DNA of 64,000 nt from Cellulomonas sp. S1-8 (GTDB lineage Bacteria > Actinomycetota > Actinomycetes > Actinomycetales > Cellulomonadaceae). The position numbers and the translations under genes are program-made. This document shows positions 26,932 to 36,022 of this stretch, in pieces (the stretch's first letter is position 1; each line of letters starts with the position of its first letter). The notes under the pieces were generated by a model. It was not told the DNA's origin. It saw only the letters and a program-made list of their open reading frames with translations, and did not search any database. Location: the NCBI RefSeq assembly GCF_026184235.1, contig NZ_CP110806.1, positions 1,860,001-1,924,000 of the forward strand, read 5' to 3'.

Positions 26932-27708
26932 GTGCTCGCCGCCGCTGCTCTGGTCCCGGACACCGTCCTGCTGCTGCCCGGCGTCGCGGGTGCCGCGTCG
27001 GGTGCTCCGGCGCTCGTCGCGCTGCGGTCGGCGGCGGCCGACGCGGTGGTGCGCGCCATGACGTCCGCCGACCGGGTGGTGGTCGTCGCACCGGTCCGCG
27101 CGGGCGGGGCGGACCGGGCGGTGGTCGGCGTGCTGCACCTCGGTGCCGCCGCGGTCGGCGCCCCTGACCACCTGCTGGGAGCGCGAGTGCCCGACGTGCG
27201 GCTCCTTCCCGCGCCCGGTGCGCCCGCCCCGGTCGCGGGGTCACCGGCGGCCGGGGGCGTGGTCGGCGTGCGCCTCGCGCTCGACGCCGGTGTGCCGCCC
27301 GACCACCTGCACCTCGTCGAGGTGGGCCCTGGCCCCGTGGCGGCCCTGCGGGCGGTGGGCGCGTCGACGACGGCCGCCGGGCGGACCGCGCTGGTCGTCG
27401 TCGGCTCGGGGTCGGCCCGGCACGGCGCGGCCGCCCCACAACCGCCCGACGACCGCGCCGCCGCGTTCGACGCGGACCTGCAGGCCGCCCTGGCGACGGG
27501 GGGCGCTGCGGCACGTGACGCGCTCGCGGGGCTCGACCCGACGCTCGCCGCCGCGCTCGCCGTCACGGGCTGGGCGCCGTGGCAGGTCCTCGTCGGGGCG
27601 GTCGACGCGGCCGGCCCCCGCGAGGCCCTGGGGGCCCCGGACGTGCGGCACGCGACCGTGTGGCACGGCGCCGCCCACGCGGTCGTCGAGTGGTGGGTCG
27701 CGTCGTGA
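26932..27708 (+). CDS. Class III extradiol dioxygenase-like protein (Rv2728c-type)
   Basis: A 258-residue Ala/Val/Gly-rich protein similar to the conserved alanine-rich gene found just upstream of miaA in actinobacteria. It has the outline of the class III extradiol ring-cleavage dioxygenase fold: LVPDTVLLLPGVAG at the start, ALVVVGSGSARHGAAA in the middle, and GWAPWQVLVGA near the end. I cannot identify a full metal site (two His and one Glu), so dioxygenase activity is doubtful. GTG 26932 is the first plausible start after the divergent YbjN promoter. It overlaps miaA by GTGA and so belongs to the miaA-dapF-thioredoxin operon. Confidence 0.75.
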   Translation: MLAAAALVPDTVLLLPGVAGAASGAPALVALRSAAADAVVRAMTSADRVVVVAPVRAGGADRAVVGVLHLGAAAVGAPDHLLGARVPDVRLLPAPGAPAPVAGSPAAGGVVGVRLALDAGVPPDHLHLVEVGPGPVAALRAVGASTTAAGRTALVVVGSGSARHGAAAPQPPDDRAAAFDADLQAALATGGAAARDALAGLDPTLAAALAVTGWAPWQVLVGAVDAAGPREALGAPDVRHATVWHGAAHAVVEWWVAS

Positions 27709-28661
27709 GCCTCGTCGTCGCGCTCGTCGGCCCCACGGCGACCGGCAAGTCGGACCTCGCGCTCGCGCTCGCCGCGGCGCTGGGCGCCGAGGTCGTCAAC
27801 ACCGACGCGATGCAGCTGTACCGGGGCATGGACGTCGGCACCGCCAAGCTCGCGCCGGCCGAGCGCCGCGGCGTGCCCCACCACCTGCTCGACGTGCTCG
27901 ACCCGCAGCAGGAGGCCTCGGTCGCCGACTACCAGGAGCTCGGGCGCGCCGTGCTCGCCGAGCTCGCCTCGCGTGACGTGCGGGCCGTCGCGGTGGGCGG
28001 CTCGGGGCTCTACGTGCGCGCGCTGCTCGACCGCATGGAGTTCCCGGGCACCGACCCGCAGCTGCGGGCCGCGCTCGAGGAGCGTGTGGAGGCCGAGGGT
28101 GCGCGTGCCCTGCACGCCGAGCTCGCGGCGGTCGACCCCGTCGCTGCCGAGGGCATCGGACCGCGCAACGCGCGACGTGTCGTGCGTGCCCTGGAGGTCG
28201 TCGCGCTCACCGGTCGCCCGTACTCTGCGAGCCTGCCGAGCCACGTGTACGAGGTGCCGGCGCTGCAGATCGGGCTGGACTGCGACCGCGGCGTGCTCGA
28301 CGAGCGGATCGAGCTCCGCGTCGCACGGATGTGGGACGGCGGCCTGCTCGACGAGGTCGCGCGGCTCGCGACGTCCGGGCTGGGGCGCACGGCGTCCCGC
28401 GCCGTCGGGTACGCGCAGGCGCTCGCGCAGCTGGGGGGCGAGCTCGACGCCGAGGCGGCACGCGCCGCCACGGCCGCCGGGACGCGCCGGCTCGCGCGCA
28501 AGCAGATGGGCTGGTTCGGCCGCGACCCCCGCGTGCACTGGCTCGACGCGCAGGACCCGGACCTCGTCGCGCGCGCGCTCGACCTCGTGGCCGCCGCCGA
28601 CGCCGACCGGCTCCCGCCACCCGACGTGCGCGGCCCCGTCCGCCGTACGCTGGGGTCGTGA
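27705..28661 (+). CDS. miaA: tRNA dimethylallyltransferase MiaA
   Basis: A 318-residue enzyme that transfers the dimethylallyl group from DMAPP to A37 of tRNAs reading UNN codons, producing i6A, the substrate of MiaB. The P-loop is VGPTATGKS, followed by VNTDAMQLYRGMDVGTAK, PHHLLDVLDP, VGGSGLYVRAL and ARKQMGWFGRD. Size fits the family. GTG 27705 overlaps the previous stop and its own stop overlaps the dapF start, so expression is coupled on both sides. Confidence 0.96.
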   Translation: MSLVVALVGPTATGKSDLALALAAALGAEVVNTDAMQLYRGMDVGTAKLAPAERRGVPHHLLDVLDPQQEASVADYQELGRAVLAELASRDVRAVAVGGSGLYVRALLDRMEFPGTDPQLRAALEERVEAEGARALHAELAAVDPVAAEGIGPRNARRVVRALEVVALTGRPYSASLPSHVYEVPALQIGLDCDRGVLDERIELRVARMWDGGLLDEVARLATSGLGRTASRAVGYAQALAQLGGELDAEAARAATAAGTRRLARKQMGWFGRDPRVHWLDAQDPDLVARALDLVAAADADRLPPPDVRGPVRRTLGS

Positions 28662-29653
28662 CCGCGCCGACCGCCCCGACGTCCGCGACGACCGCCGCCC
28701 CGACCCCGGCGACCCCCGCTCCCGAGCCCCGCGCCGGGCTGCTCGCCGTCACCAAGGGCCACGGCACGCAGAACGACTTCGTGCTCGTCGACGACCGCTC
28801 CGGCGACCTCGACCTGACCCCCGGCCTCGTGCAGCTGCTGTGCGACCGCCGCGCGGGCGTCGGCGGGGACGGCGTGATCCGCCTCGTGGCGACGGTCCTG
28901 GTCCCCGACGCGCCGGACGACGCGCGGTCGAGCACGTGGTTCATGGACTACCGCAACGCCGACGGCTCGACCGCGCAGATGTGCGGCAACGGCGTCCGGG
29001 TCTTCGCGCGGTACGCGCAGCGGCTGGGGCTGTGGGACCCGACGGCCGGGCCCCTCGTCGTCGGCACCCGCGCAGGCGTGCGCACCGTGACGACCACCAC
29101 CCCCGACGTCGGTCACGGCCCCTGGTTCTCCGTCGGCATGGGGACCGTCCTGCTGCCCGCCGGGACGGCCGCGCTCGCCGACGGCGGCGACGCGCAGGTC
29201 GACGTCACGGGCCTGACCGTCACGCGCCCGGGGCTGTCCGTCGACGTCGGCAACCCGCACACCGTCGTCGTGCTCGCGCAGGAGGCCGACCTCGAGCGCG
29301 CCGACCTCACGGTCGCGCCCGACGTCCGGCCCGTGCCCGTGGACGGCACCAACGTCGAGCTGGTCGTGCCGCTCGGCGAGCAGGTCTCCGCGGACGGGAC
29401 CGTCGTCGGCCGGCTGCGGATGCGCGTGCACGAGCGCGGCGTGGGGGAGACCCGGTCGTGCGGCACGGGTGCGGTCGCCGCGGCCGCTGCCGTGCGTGCC
29501 TGGGGCGGCGCCCAGGCACCCGGCGTGTGGCTGGTGGACGTCCCCGGCGGCACCGTGCGCGTCACGCTGCGCCCCGACGGGCACGCCGAGCTGGCCGGCC
29601 CGGCGGTCCTGGTCGCCGACGTGCGTGTCGACGTCGACGCGCTGACGGCGTGA
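28658..29653 (+). CDS. dapF: Diaminopimelate epimerase
   Basis: A 331-residue PLP-independent epimerase converting LL- to meso-diaminopimelate for lysine and peptidoglycan synthesis. The two catalytic cysteines lie in AQMCGNGVRVFARYAQ and TRSCGTGAVAAAAA; the N-terminal motif GTQNDFVLVDD is also clear. A ~28-residue Ala/Pro/Thr-rich N-terminal extension precedes the fold, so the true start may be later, but GTG 28658 overlaps the miaA stop and is the natural coupled start. A thioredoxin gene overlaps its stop. Confidence 0.95.
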   Translation: MTAPTAPTSATTAAPTPATPAPEPRAGLLAVTKGHGTQNDFVLVDDRSGDLDLTPGLVQLLCDRRAGVGGDGVIRLVATVLVPDAPDDARSSTWFMDYRNADGSTAQMCGNGVRVFARYAQRLGLWDPTAGPLVVGTRAGVRTVTTTTPDVGHGPWFSVGMGTVLLPAGTAALADGGDAQVDVTGLTVTRPGLSVDVGNPHTVVVLAQEADLERADLTVAPDVRPVPVDGTNVELVVPLGEQVSADGTVVGRLRMRVHERGVGETRSCGTGAVAAAAAVRAWGGAQAPGVWLVDVPGGTVRVTLRPDGHAELAGPAVLVADVRVDVDALTA

Positions 29654-30144
29654 ACGCCGCCCTCACCCTCACGCACCACGACCTCGGTGCGCCGCTGGGC
29701 GAGCGCGCCACCCTGCTGCAGGTCTCGACCGCCTTCTGCGCCCCCTGCCGCACCACGCGCCGCGTCCTGGCCCGGGTCGCCGACGCGGTGCCGGGGGTCA
29801 GCCACGTCGAGGTCGACGTGGCCGACGCCCCGGAGCTGGCGGCGACGCTCGAGATCGTCGCGACGCCGACGGTCGTCGTGCTCGACGCGGCCGGCGTCGT
29901 CGTGGTGCGGGCGCAGGGCGTGCCGACGGCCCGTCAGGTGGTCGGCGCGCTCGCCGGCGTGGTGCCCGTGGACCCCGCGACGGGTGCGACCGCGGCGGGG
30001 GTCGCGGGTCGGTCCTCGTCCGCCGACGGCACGCGGGGACGCTCGGTCGGCGGGACACCGACGCGCGCTGCCACGAGCGCGGCGCCGAGCGCGAGGACGG
30101 CCGTGAGCGTGAACGCGGCGACGAACGGGCCCGCACCGCGGTAG
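29650..30144 (+). CDS. Thioredoxin-like protein with CAPC active site
   Basis: A 164-residue protein whose first ~105 residues form a thioredoxin fold: the active site is STAFCAPCRTTRRVL (CAPC rather than the usual CGPC) and the cis-proline loop is EIVATPTVVVLD. It likely reduces or isomerises protein disulfides in the cytoplasm; there is no signal peptide. GTG 29650 overlaps the dapF stop. The C-terminal ~60 residues are Ala/Thr/Ser/Arg-rich and are encoded opposite the end of the converging MFS gene, overlapping it by 211 bp, so this tail is probably just read-through to a chance stop. Confidence 0.85.
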   Translation: MNAALTLTHHDLGAPLGERATLLQVSTAFCAPCRTTRRVLARVADAVPGVSHVEVDVADAPELAATLEIVATPTVVVLDAAGVVVVRAQGVPTARQVVGALAGVVPVDPATGATAAGVAGRSSSADGTRGRSVGGTPTRAATSAAPSARTAVSVNAATNGPAPR

Positions 30145-31475
30145 CCCTCGGCGCCGCCCGCGGCGACGAACACGACGCCGGTCAGCGCGAGCGCGAGGGC
30201 TGCGCCCACCGAGTCGGCGATCGAGTTGGCGGCGCTGTTGCGGCCCTGGTCCTGCGGGGCCGACCAGCCCAGGAGCAGGACGTTGAGGCGCGACGAGCCC
30301 AGGCCCATGCCGGCGCCGCACGCGGTCCAGGCGGTCACGACGACCCACGCGGGCAGGCCGAGCGCGGTGGCGGCCGCGGACCCCGAGACGCCGAGCAGGA
30401 CGAGCGCCGTGCCCGTGCGCACCGCCGTCCGGCTGCGCAGCCGCGGGCCGAGGCGCCCCTGGACGACGGAGGCGGCCGACCACGCGAGCGCGGCGGTCGA
30501 CAGCCCGAGCCCGCTGGCGGTGGTGCCCCAGCCGTCGCGGTCGACGAGCAGGTACGGCACGTAGACCTGCGCCCCGAAGAAGGCACCGGAGAGCAGCGCA
30601 CGGGTCGTGATGACGCTCGGCAGGCCCGGCCGGGCGCGCAGCGAGCCGCGCGGCAGCAGCGGGCGCGCGGCGGCCACGGCCCCGAGGGCGGCCGCGACGG
30701 CGAGCAGGTGCGACCAGGGCGCGGGCAGCGGGGCCGCGAGGTTGAGCGCGAGGACCGCTGCGGCGACGAGCACCGCCCACGCGACGCGTCGGCGGGCGTC
30801 GTCGGGACGCGGGTCGTCCGGGGCGGCGGGGGCCGGTGCCGCGTCGTCGGTGCGCTCGCCGGGGTCGCGGCGCGCCGCCGGGCCGAGCCCGCGGACCGCG
30901 CCCAGCAGCGGGACGGCCGCGGGCACCACGAGCACCGCGACCCCGAGGAACACCCACCGCCACCCGGCCAGGTCGGCGACGAGACCGGCGACGGCCGGGC
31001 CGACGATCGACGGCAGCACCCACGCCGTCGAGAACCAGGCGAAGACCCGCGGGTGGAGCACCGCGGGGTAGGTGCGCGCGACCGTGACGAGGAGCGTCAC
31101 GTTGACGACCCCGCCGCCGAGCCCCTGCGCCAGCCGCCCGGCGACGAGCACGGGCATCGTCGTCGCGAGACCCGCGACGACGAGCCCCACGACGAACAGC
31201 ACGGTCCCGGCGGCGAACGGTGCGCCCGGGCCCCGGCGGTCGGACCACGCGCCGGCCACCACCATGCCGACGACGCCCGTGGCGAGCGGGCCGGCGAACG
31301 CGAACGCGTACAGCGCGCGCCCGTCCAGCAGGTCGGCGACCCCGGGCATGACCGTCGTCACCGCGAACGACTCGAAGGCGACGAGCACGACGAGCGCGAA
31401 CATCGCGAGCGCGATCGTGCGGCGCGCCCGCCACATGGCGTCCGGTGAGGCGTCCTGCGGCGTGGCGAGGGTCAC
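29934..31475 (-). CDS. MFS transporter (drug exporter-like)
   Basis: A 513-residue major facilitator with about 12-14 membrane helices. The loop between helices 2 and 3 has AGAWSDRRGPG, a form of the MFS motif A, and helix 5 has the antiporter-like WVLPSIVGPAVAGLVADLAGWRWVF (motif C), indicating a proton-driven exporter, probably of drugs or toxic metabolites. A long Ala/Pro/Arg/Asp-rich loop sits in the middle. GTG 31475 overlaps the stop of the methyltransferase gene (GTGA), which fixes the start. The last ~50 residues are a soluble Pro/Thr/Ala-rich tail overlapping the converging thioredoxin gene. Confidence 0.88.
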   Translation of the reverse strand: MTLATPQDASPDAMWRARRTIALAMFALVVLVAFESFAVTTVMPGVADLLDGRALYAFAFAGPLATGVVGMVVAGAWSDRRGPGAPFAAGTVLFVVGLVVAGLATTMPVLVAGRLAQGLGGGVVNVTLLVTVARTYPAVLHPRVFAWFSTAWVLPSIVGPAVAGLVADLAGWRWVFLGVAVLVVPAAVPLLGAVRGLGPAARRDPGERTDDAAPAPAAPDDPRPDDARRRVAWAVLVAAAVLALNLAAPLPAPWSHLLAVAAALGAVAAARPLLPRGSLRARPGLPSVITTRALLSGAFFGAQVYVPYLLVDRDGWGTTASGLGLSTAALAWSAASVVQGRLGPRLRSRTAVRTGTALVLLGVSGSAAATALGLPAWVVVTAWTACGAGMGLGSSRLNVLLLGWSAPQDQGRNSAANSIADSVGAALALALTGVVFVAAGGAEGYRGAGPFVAAFTLTAVLALGAALVAARVGVPPTERPRVPSADEDRPATPAAVAPVAGSTGTTPASAPTT

Positions 31476-32089
31476 GGCGCGACCCGCAGCACGCGGAACC
31501 CCTTGGCGCTCGCCTCGCGCACCGCGCGGTGCCCGGCCTGGTCGGTCAGCCAGCGCTGCAGCGGGTCGGCGCCGAGGTGCCGACCCACGACGAGCCACGC
31601 CTCGCCGTCAGGGGTCAGGCGCGGCAGCCAGTGCGTCAGGAGCGCCTGCAGGGCGGGCTTGCCGATCCGGACGGGCGGGTTCGACCACGCGGTGGCGAAC
31701 CGCACGTCGTCGGGGACGTCGTCGGGGGTGGCCGCGACGACGTTGGTCAGGCCGAGGCGCGCGGCGTTGCGACGCACGAGGTCCAGCGCACGCTCGTTGA
31801 CGTCGACGGCCCAGACCCGCGCGTCGGGCGAGAGCAGGGCGAGCGTCAGCGCGACCGGCCCCCAGCCGCAGCCCAGGTCCAGCAGGTCGCCCGCGGCGGG
31901 CGGCGCGGGGACGGTGCGGAGCAGCACCTGCGTGCCGAGGTCGACGTGGTCGGGGGAGAACACCCCGCCGGCCGTCTCGACCTGCACGTCGCGGCCCGCG
32001 AGGTGCACGCGCAGCGTCCGCCGCTGCTCCGCGGAGGCCGGACGGGCCGTGAAGTAGTGCTCGCCGTGCTGCTCGTCGGTGCCGCTCAC
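31472..32089 (-). CDS. Class I SAM-dependent methyltransferase (RsmC/RlmG-like)
   Basis: A 205-residue methyltransferase. Motif I is DLGCGWGPVALTLA, motif II VWAVDVNERAL, and motif IV is SNPPVRIGK; the NPPxR variant is typical of the RsmC/RlmG group that methylates guanine N2 in rRNA. N-terminal HYFTARPASAEQRRTL and GVFSPDHVDLGT fit single-domain actinobacterial members. An rRNA guanine is therefore the likely target, though not certain. GTG start at 32089; operon with the MFS gene, divergent from hflX. Confidence 0.87.
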   Translation of the reverse strand: MSGTDEQHGEHYFTARPASAEQRRTLRVHLAGRDVQVETAGGVFSPDHVDLGTQVLLRTVPAPPAAGDLLDLGCGWGPVALTLALLSPDARVWAVDVNERALDLVRRNAARLGLTNVVAATPDDVPDDVRFATAWSNPPVRIGKPALQALLTHWLPRLTPDGEAWLVVGRHLGADPLQRWLTDQAGHRAVREASAKGFRVLRVAP

Positions 32090-32198
32090 CCGCCGAGGTT
32101 AACGGTGCGCGCGCCGTGAGCCCGCAGCGAAATCCTTCGCGGGTGTCGTACGTGCGTGCGATCCTGGGCGGAGCAGACCGGCCGACGAGAGGACCCGC

Positions 32199-33716
32199 GT
32201 GGACGACCGACAGCACACCACCGACGAGGCGCCCGCGGCGCCGGTGCGCAGCGCGCAGGAGGTGGCCGACGACGTCGTCGCGCGCGTGCTCGCCCGGGCG
32301 GGGACCGCGGTGCAGGCCGGGGGGACGTCCCACACGGCGTTCGACGGCGACCAGCTCGACCTGGAGGAGCGCACGTCGCTGCGCCGGATCAGCGGTCTGT
32401 CGACCGAGCTCCAGGACGTCACCGAGGTCGAGTACCGCCAGCTGCGCCTGGAGCGGGTCGTGCTCGTCGGCCTGTGGGGCTCGGGCACGGCCGACGACGC
32501 GGAGAACTCCCTGCGTGAGCTGGCCGCGCTCGCCGAGACGGCGGGCTCCGAGGTGCTCGACGGGCTCCTGCAGCGTCGCCGCACACCGGACCCGGGCACA
32601 TTCCTCGGCTCGGGCAAGGCCGCCGAGCTCGCGACGGTCGTGGCGGCCGTCGGGGCGGACACCGTCGTGGTCGACGGGGAGCTCGCGCCGTCCCAGCGCC
32701 GCTCGCTGGAGGACATCGTCAAGGTCAAGGTCGTCGACCGGACCGCACTGATCCTCGACATCTTCGCTCAGCACGCCAAGTCCCGTGAGGGCAAGGCCCA
32801 GGTCGAGCTCGCCCAGCTCGAGTACCTGCTGCCGCGCCTGCGCGGGTGGGGCGAGTCGATGAGCCGCCAGGCCGGTGGCCAGGTCGGCGGCGCGGGTGCG
32901 GGCATGGGCTCGCGCGGACCCGGTGAGACGAAGATCGAGCTCGACCGGCGCCGCATCCGCAACCGGATGGCCAAGCTGCGCCGCGAGATCGCGGCGATGG
33001 CGCCCGCCCGGGCGACCAAGCGCGCGTCACGGGAGCGCCACGCGATCCCGTCGGTCGCGATCGCCGGGTACACCAACGCGGGCAAGTCCTCGCTGCTCAA
33101 CCGGCTCACGCACGCGGGGGTGCTGGTCGAGAACGCGCTGTTCGCGACCCTCGACCCCACCGTGCGTCGCGCCGAGGCGGCCGACGGTCGCGTCTACACG
33201 CTCGCCGACACGGTCGGGTTCGTGCGCCACCTGCCGCACCAGCTGGTCGAGGCCTTCCGCTCCACCCTCGAGGAGGTGGCCGCCGCCGACCTCATCCTGC
33301 ACGTGGTCGACGCCGCGCACCCCGACCCCGAGGGTCAGATCGCGGCCGTGCGCCACGTCTTCGCCGACATCCCGGGGGCGATGGACGTCCCCGAGATCAT
33401 CGTGCTGAACAAGGCCGACCTGGCCTCCCCGGAGGCGGTGGCACGCCTGCGCTCGCGCGAGGTGCACTCGATCGTCGTGTCCGCCCGCACCGGCGAGGGC
33501 ATCGCGGAGCTGAGCGCGCTCATCGCGGACCAGCTGCCGCGGCCCGGGGTCGAGGTCGACGTCCTGGTGCCCTACGACCGCGGCGACCTCGTCAGCCGGG
33601 TGCACGAGCACGGCGACATCGACCACGAGGAGCACACGGCCACGGGCACGCTGCTGCGCGCACGCGTCGACGCGGGTCTCGCAGCCGAGCTCGAGGCGGC
33701 CGCCGACGCGTCCTGA
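32199..33716 (+). CDS. hflX: GTPase HflX
   Basis: A 505-residue ribosome-associated GTPase that splits stalled 70S or 100S ribosomes under stress. An N-terminal HflX domain (about 60-250, with TFLGSGKAAELA and GPGETKIELDRRRI) includes a Gly-rich stretch (QAGGQVGGAGAGMGSRG). The G domain has G1 GYTNAGKSSL, G3 DTVGFVRHLPHQLVEAF, G4 NKAD and G5 SART. A non-conserved ~45-residue N-terminus is seen. The GTG start is preceded by GAGAGGA. Position after miaA-dapF is conserved in actinobacteria. Confidence 0.96.
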   Translation: MDDRQHTTDEAPAAPVRSAQEVADDVVARVLARAGTAVQAGGTSHTAFDGDQLDLEERTSLRRISGLSTELQDVTEVEYRQLRLERVVLVGLWGSGTADDAENSLRELAALAETAGSEVLDGLLQRRRTPDPGTFLGSGKAAELATVVAAVGADTVVVDGELAPSQRRSLEDIVKVKVVDRTALILDIFAQHAKSREGKAQVELAQLEYLLPRLRGWGESMSRQAGGQVGGAGAGMGSRGPGETKIELDRRRIRNRMAKLRREIAAMAPARATKRASRERHAIPSVAIAGYTNAGKSSLLNRLTHAGVLVENALFATLDPTVRRAEAADGRVYTLADTVGFVRHLPHQLVEAFRSTLEEVAAADLILHVVDAAHPDPEGQIAAVRHVFADIPGAMDVPEIIVLNKADLASPEAVARLRSREVHSIVVSARTGEGIAELSALIADQLPRPGVEVDVLVPYDRGDLVSRVHEHGDIDHEEHTATGTLLRARVDAGLAAELEAAADAS

Positions 33717-33744
33717 CGCCCGGGGGCCCGACTACGCTGTCGCG

Positions 33745-35946
33745 GTGCCTGAGCCCGATGCCCCGACGTCCCAGGACGTCGACGCCGGCGCCCGCGGGGC
33801 CCACGCAGCGGCCGAGGTCGACGAGCTGCTCGACCTCGCGGTCGGGGCGCTCGGCGGGGGGCGGCGCGACGGGCAGCACACGATGGCCCAGGCGGTCGCC
33901 GACGCGTTGCGCACCGGTGAGCACCTGCTGGTCCAGGCGGGCACCGGCACCGGCAAGTCGCTCGGTTACCTCGTGCCGGCCGTCCGGCACGCCGTGCAGA
34001 CGGACGAGCGCGTGGTCGTCTCGACGGCGACGCTGGCCCTGCAGCGCCAGGTCCTGACGCGCGACCTGCCGCTGGTGACGACCGCGCTCGCCTCGCGCCT
34101 GCCGCGGCAGGCGAAGATCGCGCTGCTCAAGGGCTGGCACAACTACCTGTGCGTGCACAAGGTCGCCGGCGGCTACCCGTCCGACGACCAGGGCACGCTG
34201 TTCGACGTGCCGGAGCGGCCTGGTGCGGCCGAGCACCCGCCCGTCGCCGAGGACGGCGACTCCGTCCGCGAGTCGCTCGGCGAGCAGGTCGTGCGGGCAC
34301 GGGAGTGGGCCGCGGAGACGTCGTCGGGCGACCGCGACGACCTCGTCCCCGGAGTCACCGACCGCGCGTGGCGGCAGGTGTCCGTGACGGCCATGGAGTG
34401 CCTGGGCGGGGTGTGCCCCATGCTCGCCGAGTGCTTCCCCGAGGCGGCCCGGGCGCGCTCGCGCGAGGCGGACGTCGTCGTCACCAACCACGCGATGCTC
34501 GGCATCGCCGCGGCCGGCTCGCCGGGGGTGCTGCCCGAGCACCAGGTGCTCGTGGTGGACGAGGCGCACGAGCTGGCCGACCGCGTCACCGCCCAGGCGA
34601 CCGCCGAGCTGTCCCTCCCGACGGTCGAGCAGGCCGCCCGGCTCGCCCGGCGCCACGGCGGCGTGCCGACCACCGACCTCGACACGGCGGGCCAGCACCT
34701 CGTGAGCGTCATCGTGCCGTTGCCCGAGGGCCGGTTCCCGCGCGGCCTGCCGCAGGACGTGCGCCTGGCCGTCGCGGCCGTCCGGGACGCGGCCAGGACC
34801 CTGCTGACGGCCCTGAAGCCCGAGTCCGGGTCCCGCGACGGCGGGGACGGCGGCCGCAAGATGGCCATGTCGGCGATGCTCGCGCTGTTCGAGGTCGCGG
34901 AGCGGATGGCCGCCGACCCCGAGCAGAACGCCTCGACGGTCCTGTGGTGCGCGCGTGGGGAGGACCGGCGCGGCATGACCACGACGCGGCTGCACGCGGC
35001 GCCCCTCGCCGTCGCCGGCCTGGTGCGCACCCACCTGCTCACCGGGCGCACCGCGGTGCTGACGTCGGCCACGTTGGCGCTGGGCGGGTCGTTCGACCCC
35101 GCGGCGCGCTCGGTCGGGCTCGCGGTGCGGCCGGACGCGGCACCCGTCGGACCGACGGCGCTCGCCGCCACGAGCTTCCCCGACGCCGACGCCGCCGGAC
35201 CAGGTGCGGGTGGCACGGTGAGCCCGGCCGCCACGACGACGCCCGCCGGTCGGGCGGTCTCCCGCGACGAGCCCCCGCGCTGGCGCGGGCTCGACGTCGG
35301 GAGCCCGTTCGACTACCCGCGGCAGGGGATCTGCTACGTCGCCCGTCGCCTGCCACCCCCGGGCCGCGAGCCAGCGACCGAGGCCCAGCTGGACGAGATC
35401 GCGACCCTCGTCGAGGCCGCCGGCGGACGCACCCTCGGGCTGTTCACGTCCCGCCGCGCGGCGACCGTCGCTGCGGAGGCGATGCGTGAGCGGCTCGACG
35501 TGCCGGTGCTCCTGCAGGGCGACGACCAGCTGCCGACGCTCGTCGCGCAGTTCGCCGCCGACGAGCCGACCTGCCTGTTCGGGACCCTCTCCCTGTGGCA
35601 GGGCGTCGACGTCCCGGGTGCGGCGTGCCGGCTGGTCGTCATCGACCGGATCCCGTTCCCGCGCCCGGACGACCCGGTGCGCTCGGCGCGGTCGGACGCC
35701 GTGGCGGCCGCCGGGGGCAACGGGTTCATGTCGGTGTCGGCGACGCACGCGGCGCTCCTCCTGGCCCAGGGCGCAGGACGCCTCGTGCGCTCGGGCGAGG
35801 ACCGCGGCGTCGTCGCCGTGCTGGACCCGCGCCTGGCCACTGCGCGCTACGGCGAGTACCTGCAGCGCTCGATGCCGCCGCTGTGGCGCACCACGGACCG
35901 CGACGTCGTGGTGGCCGCGCTGCGCCGCCTCGCCGGTTCGGACTAG
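33745..35946 (+). CDS. dinG: ATP-dependent DNA helicase, DinG/XPD family
   Basis: A 733-residue superfamily 2 helicase of the iron-sulfur DinG group, which unwinds forked DNA, R-loops and similar structures. Walker A is VQAGTGTGKSLGY (about residue 65), the DEAH box VVDEAHELADR, and motif VI QGAGRLVRSGEDRG. Four cysteines able to hold the 4Fe-4S cluster are present: NYLC, then ECLGGVCPMLAEC. The C-terminal motor contains TLSLWQGVDVPG. Start GTG 33745 lies 28 nt after hflX, suggesting cotranscription. There is no LexA box in front of it, despite the gene name. Confidence 0.92.
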   Translation: MPEPDAPTSQDVDAGARGAHAAAEVDELLDLAVGALGGGRRDGQHTMAQAVADALRTGEHLLVQAGTGTGKSLGYLVPAVRHAVQTDERVVVSTATLALQRQVLTRDLPLVTTALASRLPRQAKIALLKGWHNYLCVHKVAGGYPSDDQGTLFDVPERPGAAEHPPVAEDGDSVRESLGEQVVRAREWAAETSSGDRDDLVPGVTDRAWRQVSVTAMECLGGVCPMLAECFPEAARARSREADVVVTNHAMLGIAAAGSPGVLPEHQVLVVDEAHELADRVTAQATAELSLPTVEQAARLARRHGGVPTTDLDTAGQHLVSVIVPLPEGRFPRGLPQDVRLAVAAVRDAARTLLTALKPESGSRDGGDGGRKMAMSAMLALFEVAERMAADPEQNASTVLWCARGEDRRGMTTTRLHAAPLAVAGLVRTHLLTGRTAVLTSATLALGGSFDPAARSVGLAVRPDAAPVGPTALAATSFPDADAAGPGAGGTVSPAATTTPAGRAVSRDEPPRWRGLDVGSPFDYPRQGICYVARRLPPPGREPATEAQLDEIATLVEAAGGRTLGLFTSRRAATVAAEAMRERLDVPVLLQGDDQLPTLVAQFAADEPTCLFGTLSLWQGVDVPGAACRLVVIDRIPFPRPDDPVRSARSDAVAAAGGNGFMSVSATHAALLLAQGAGRLVRSGEDRGVVAVLDPRLATARYGEYLQRSMPPLWRTTDRDVVVAALRRLAGSD

Positions 35947-36022
35947 CCTCAGGGCGGGCGCGCCGGACCGGGCAGGCGCTCCCGCGCCTGCACGTCCATG
36001 CCCGTGACGAGGGGAAACGACC

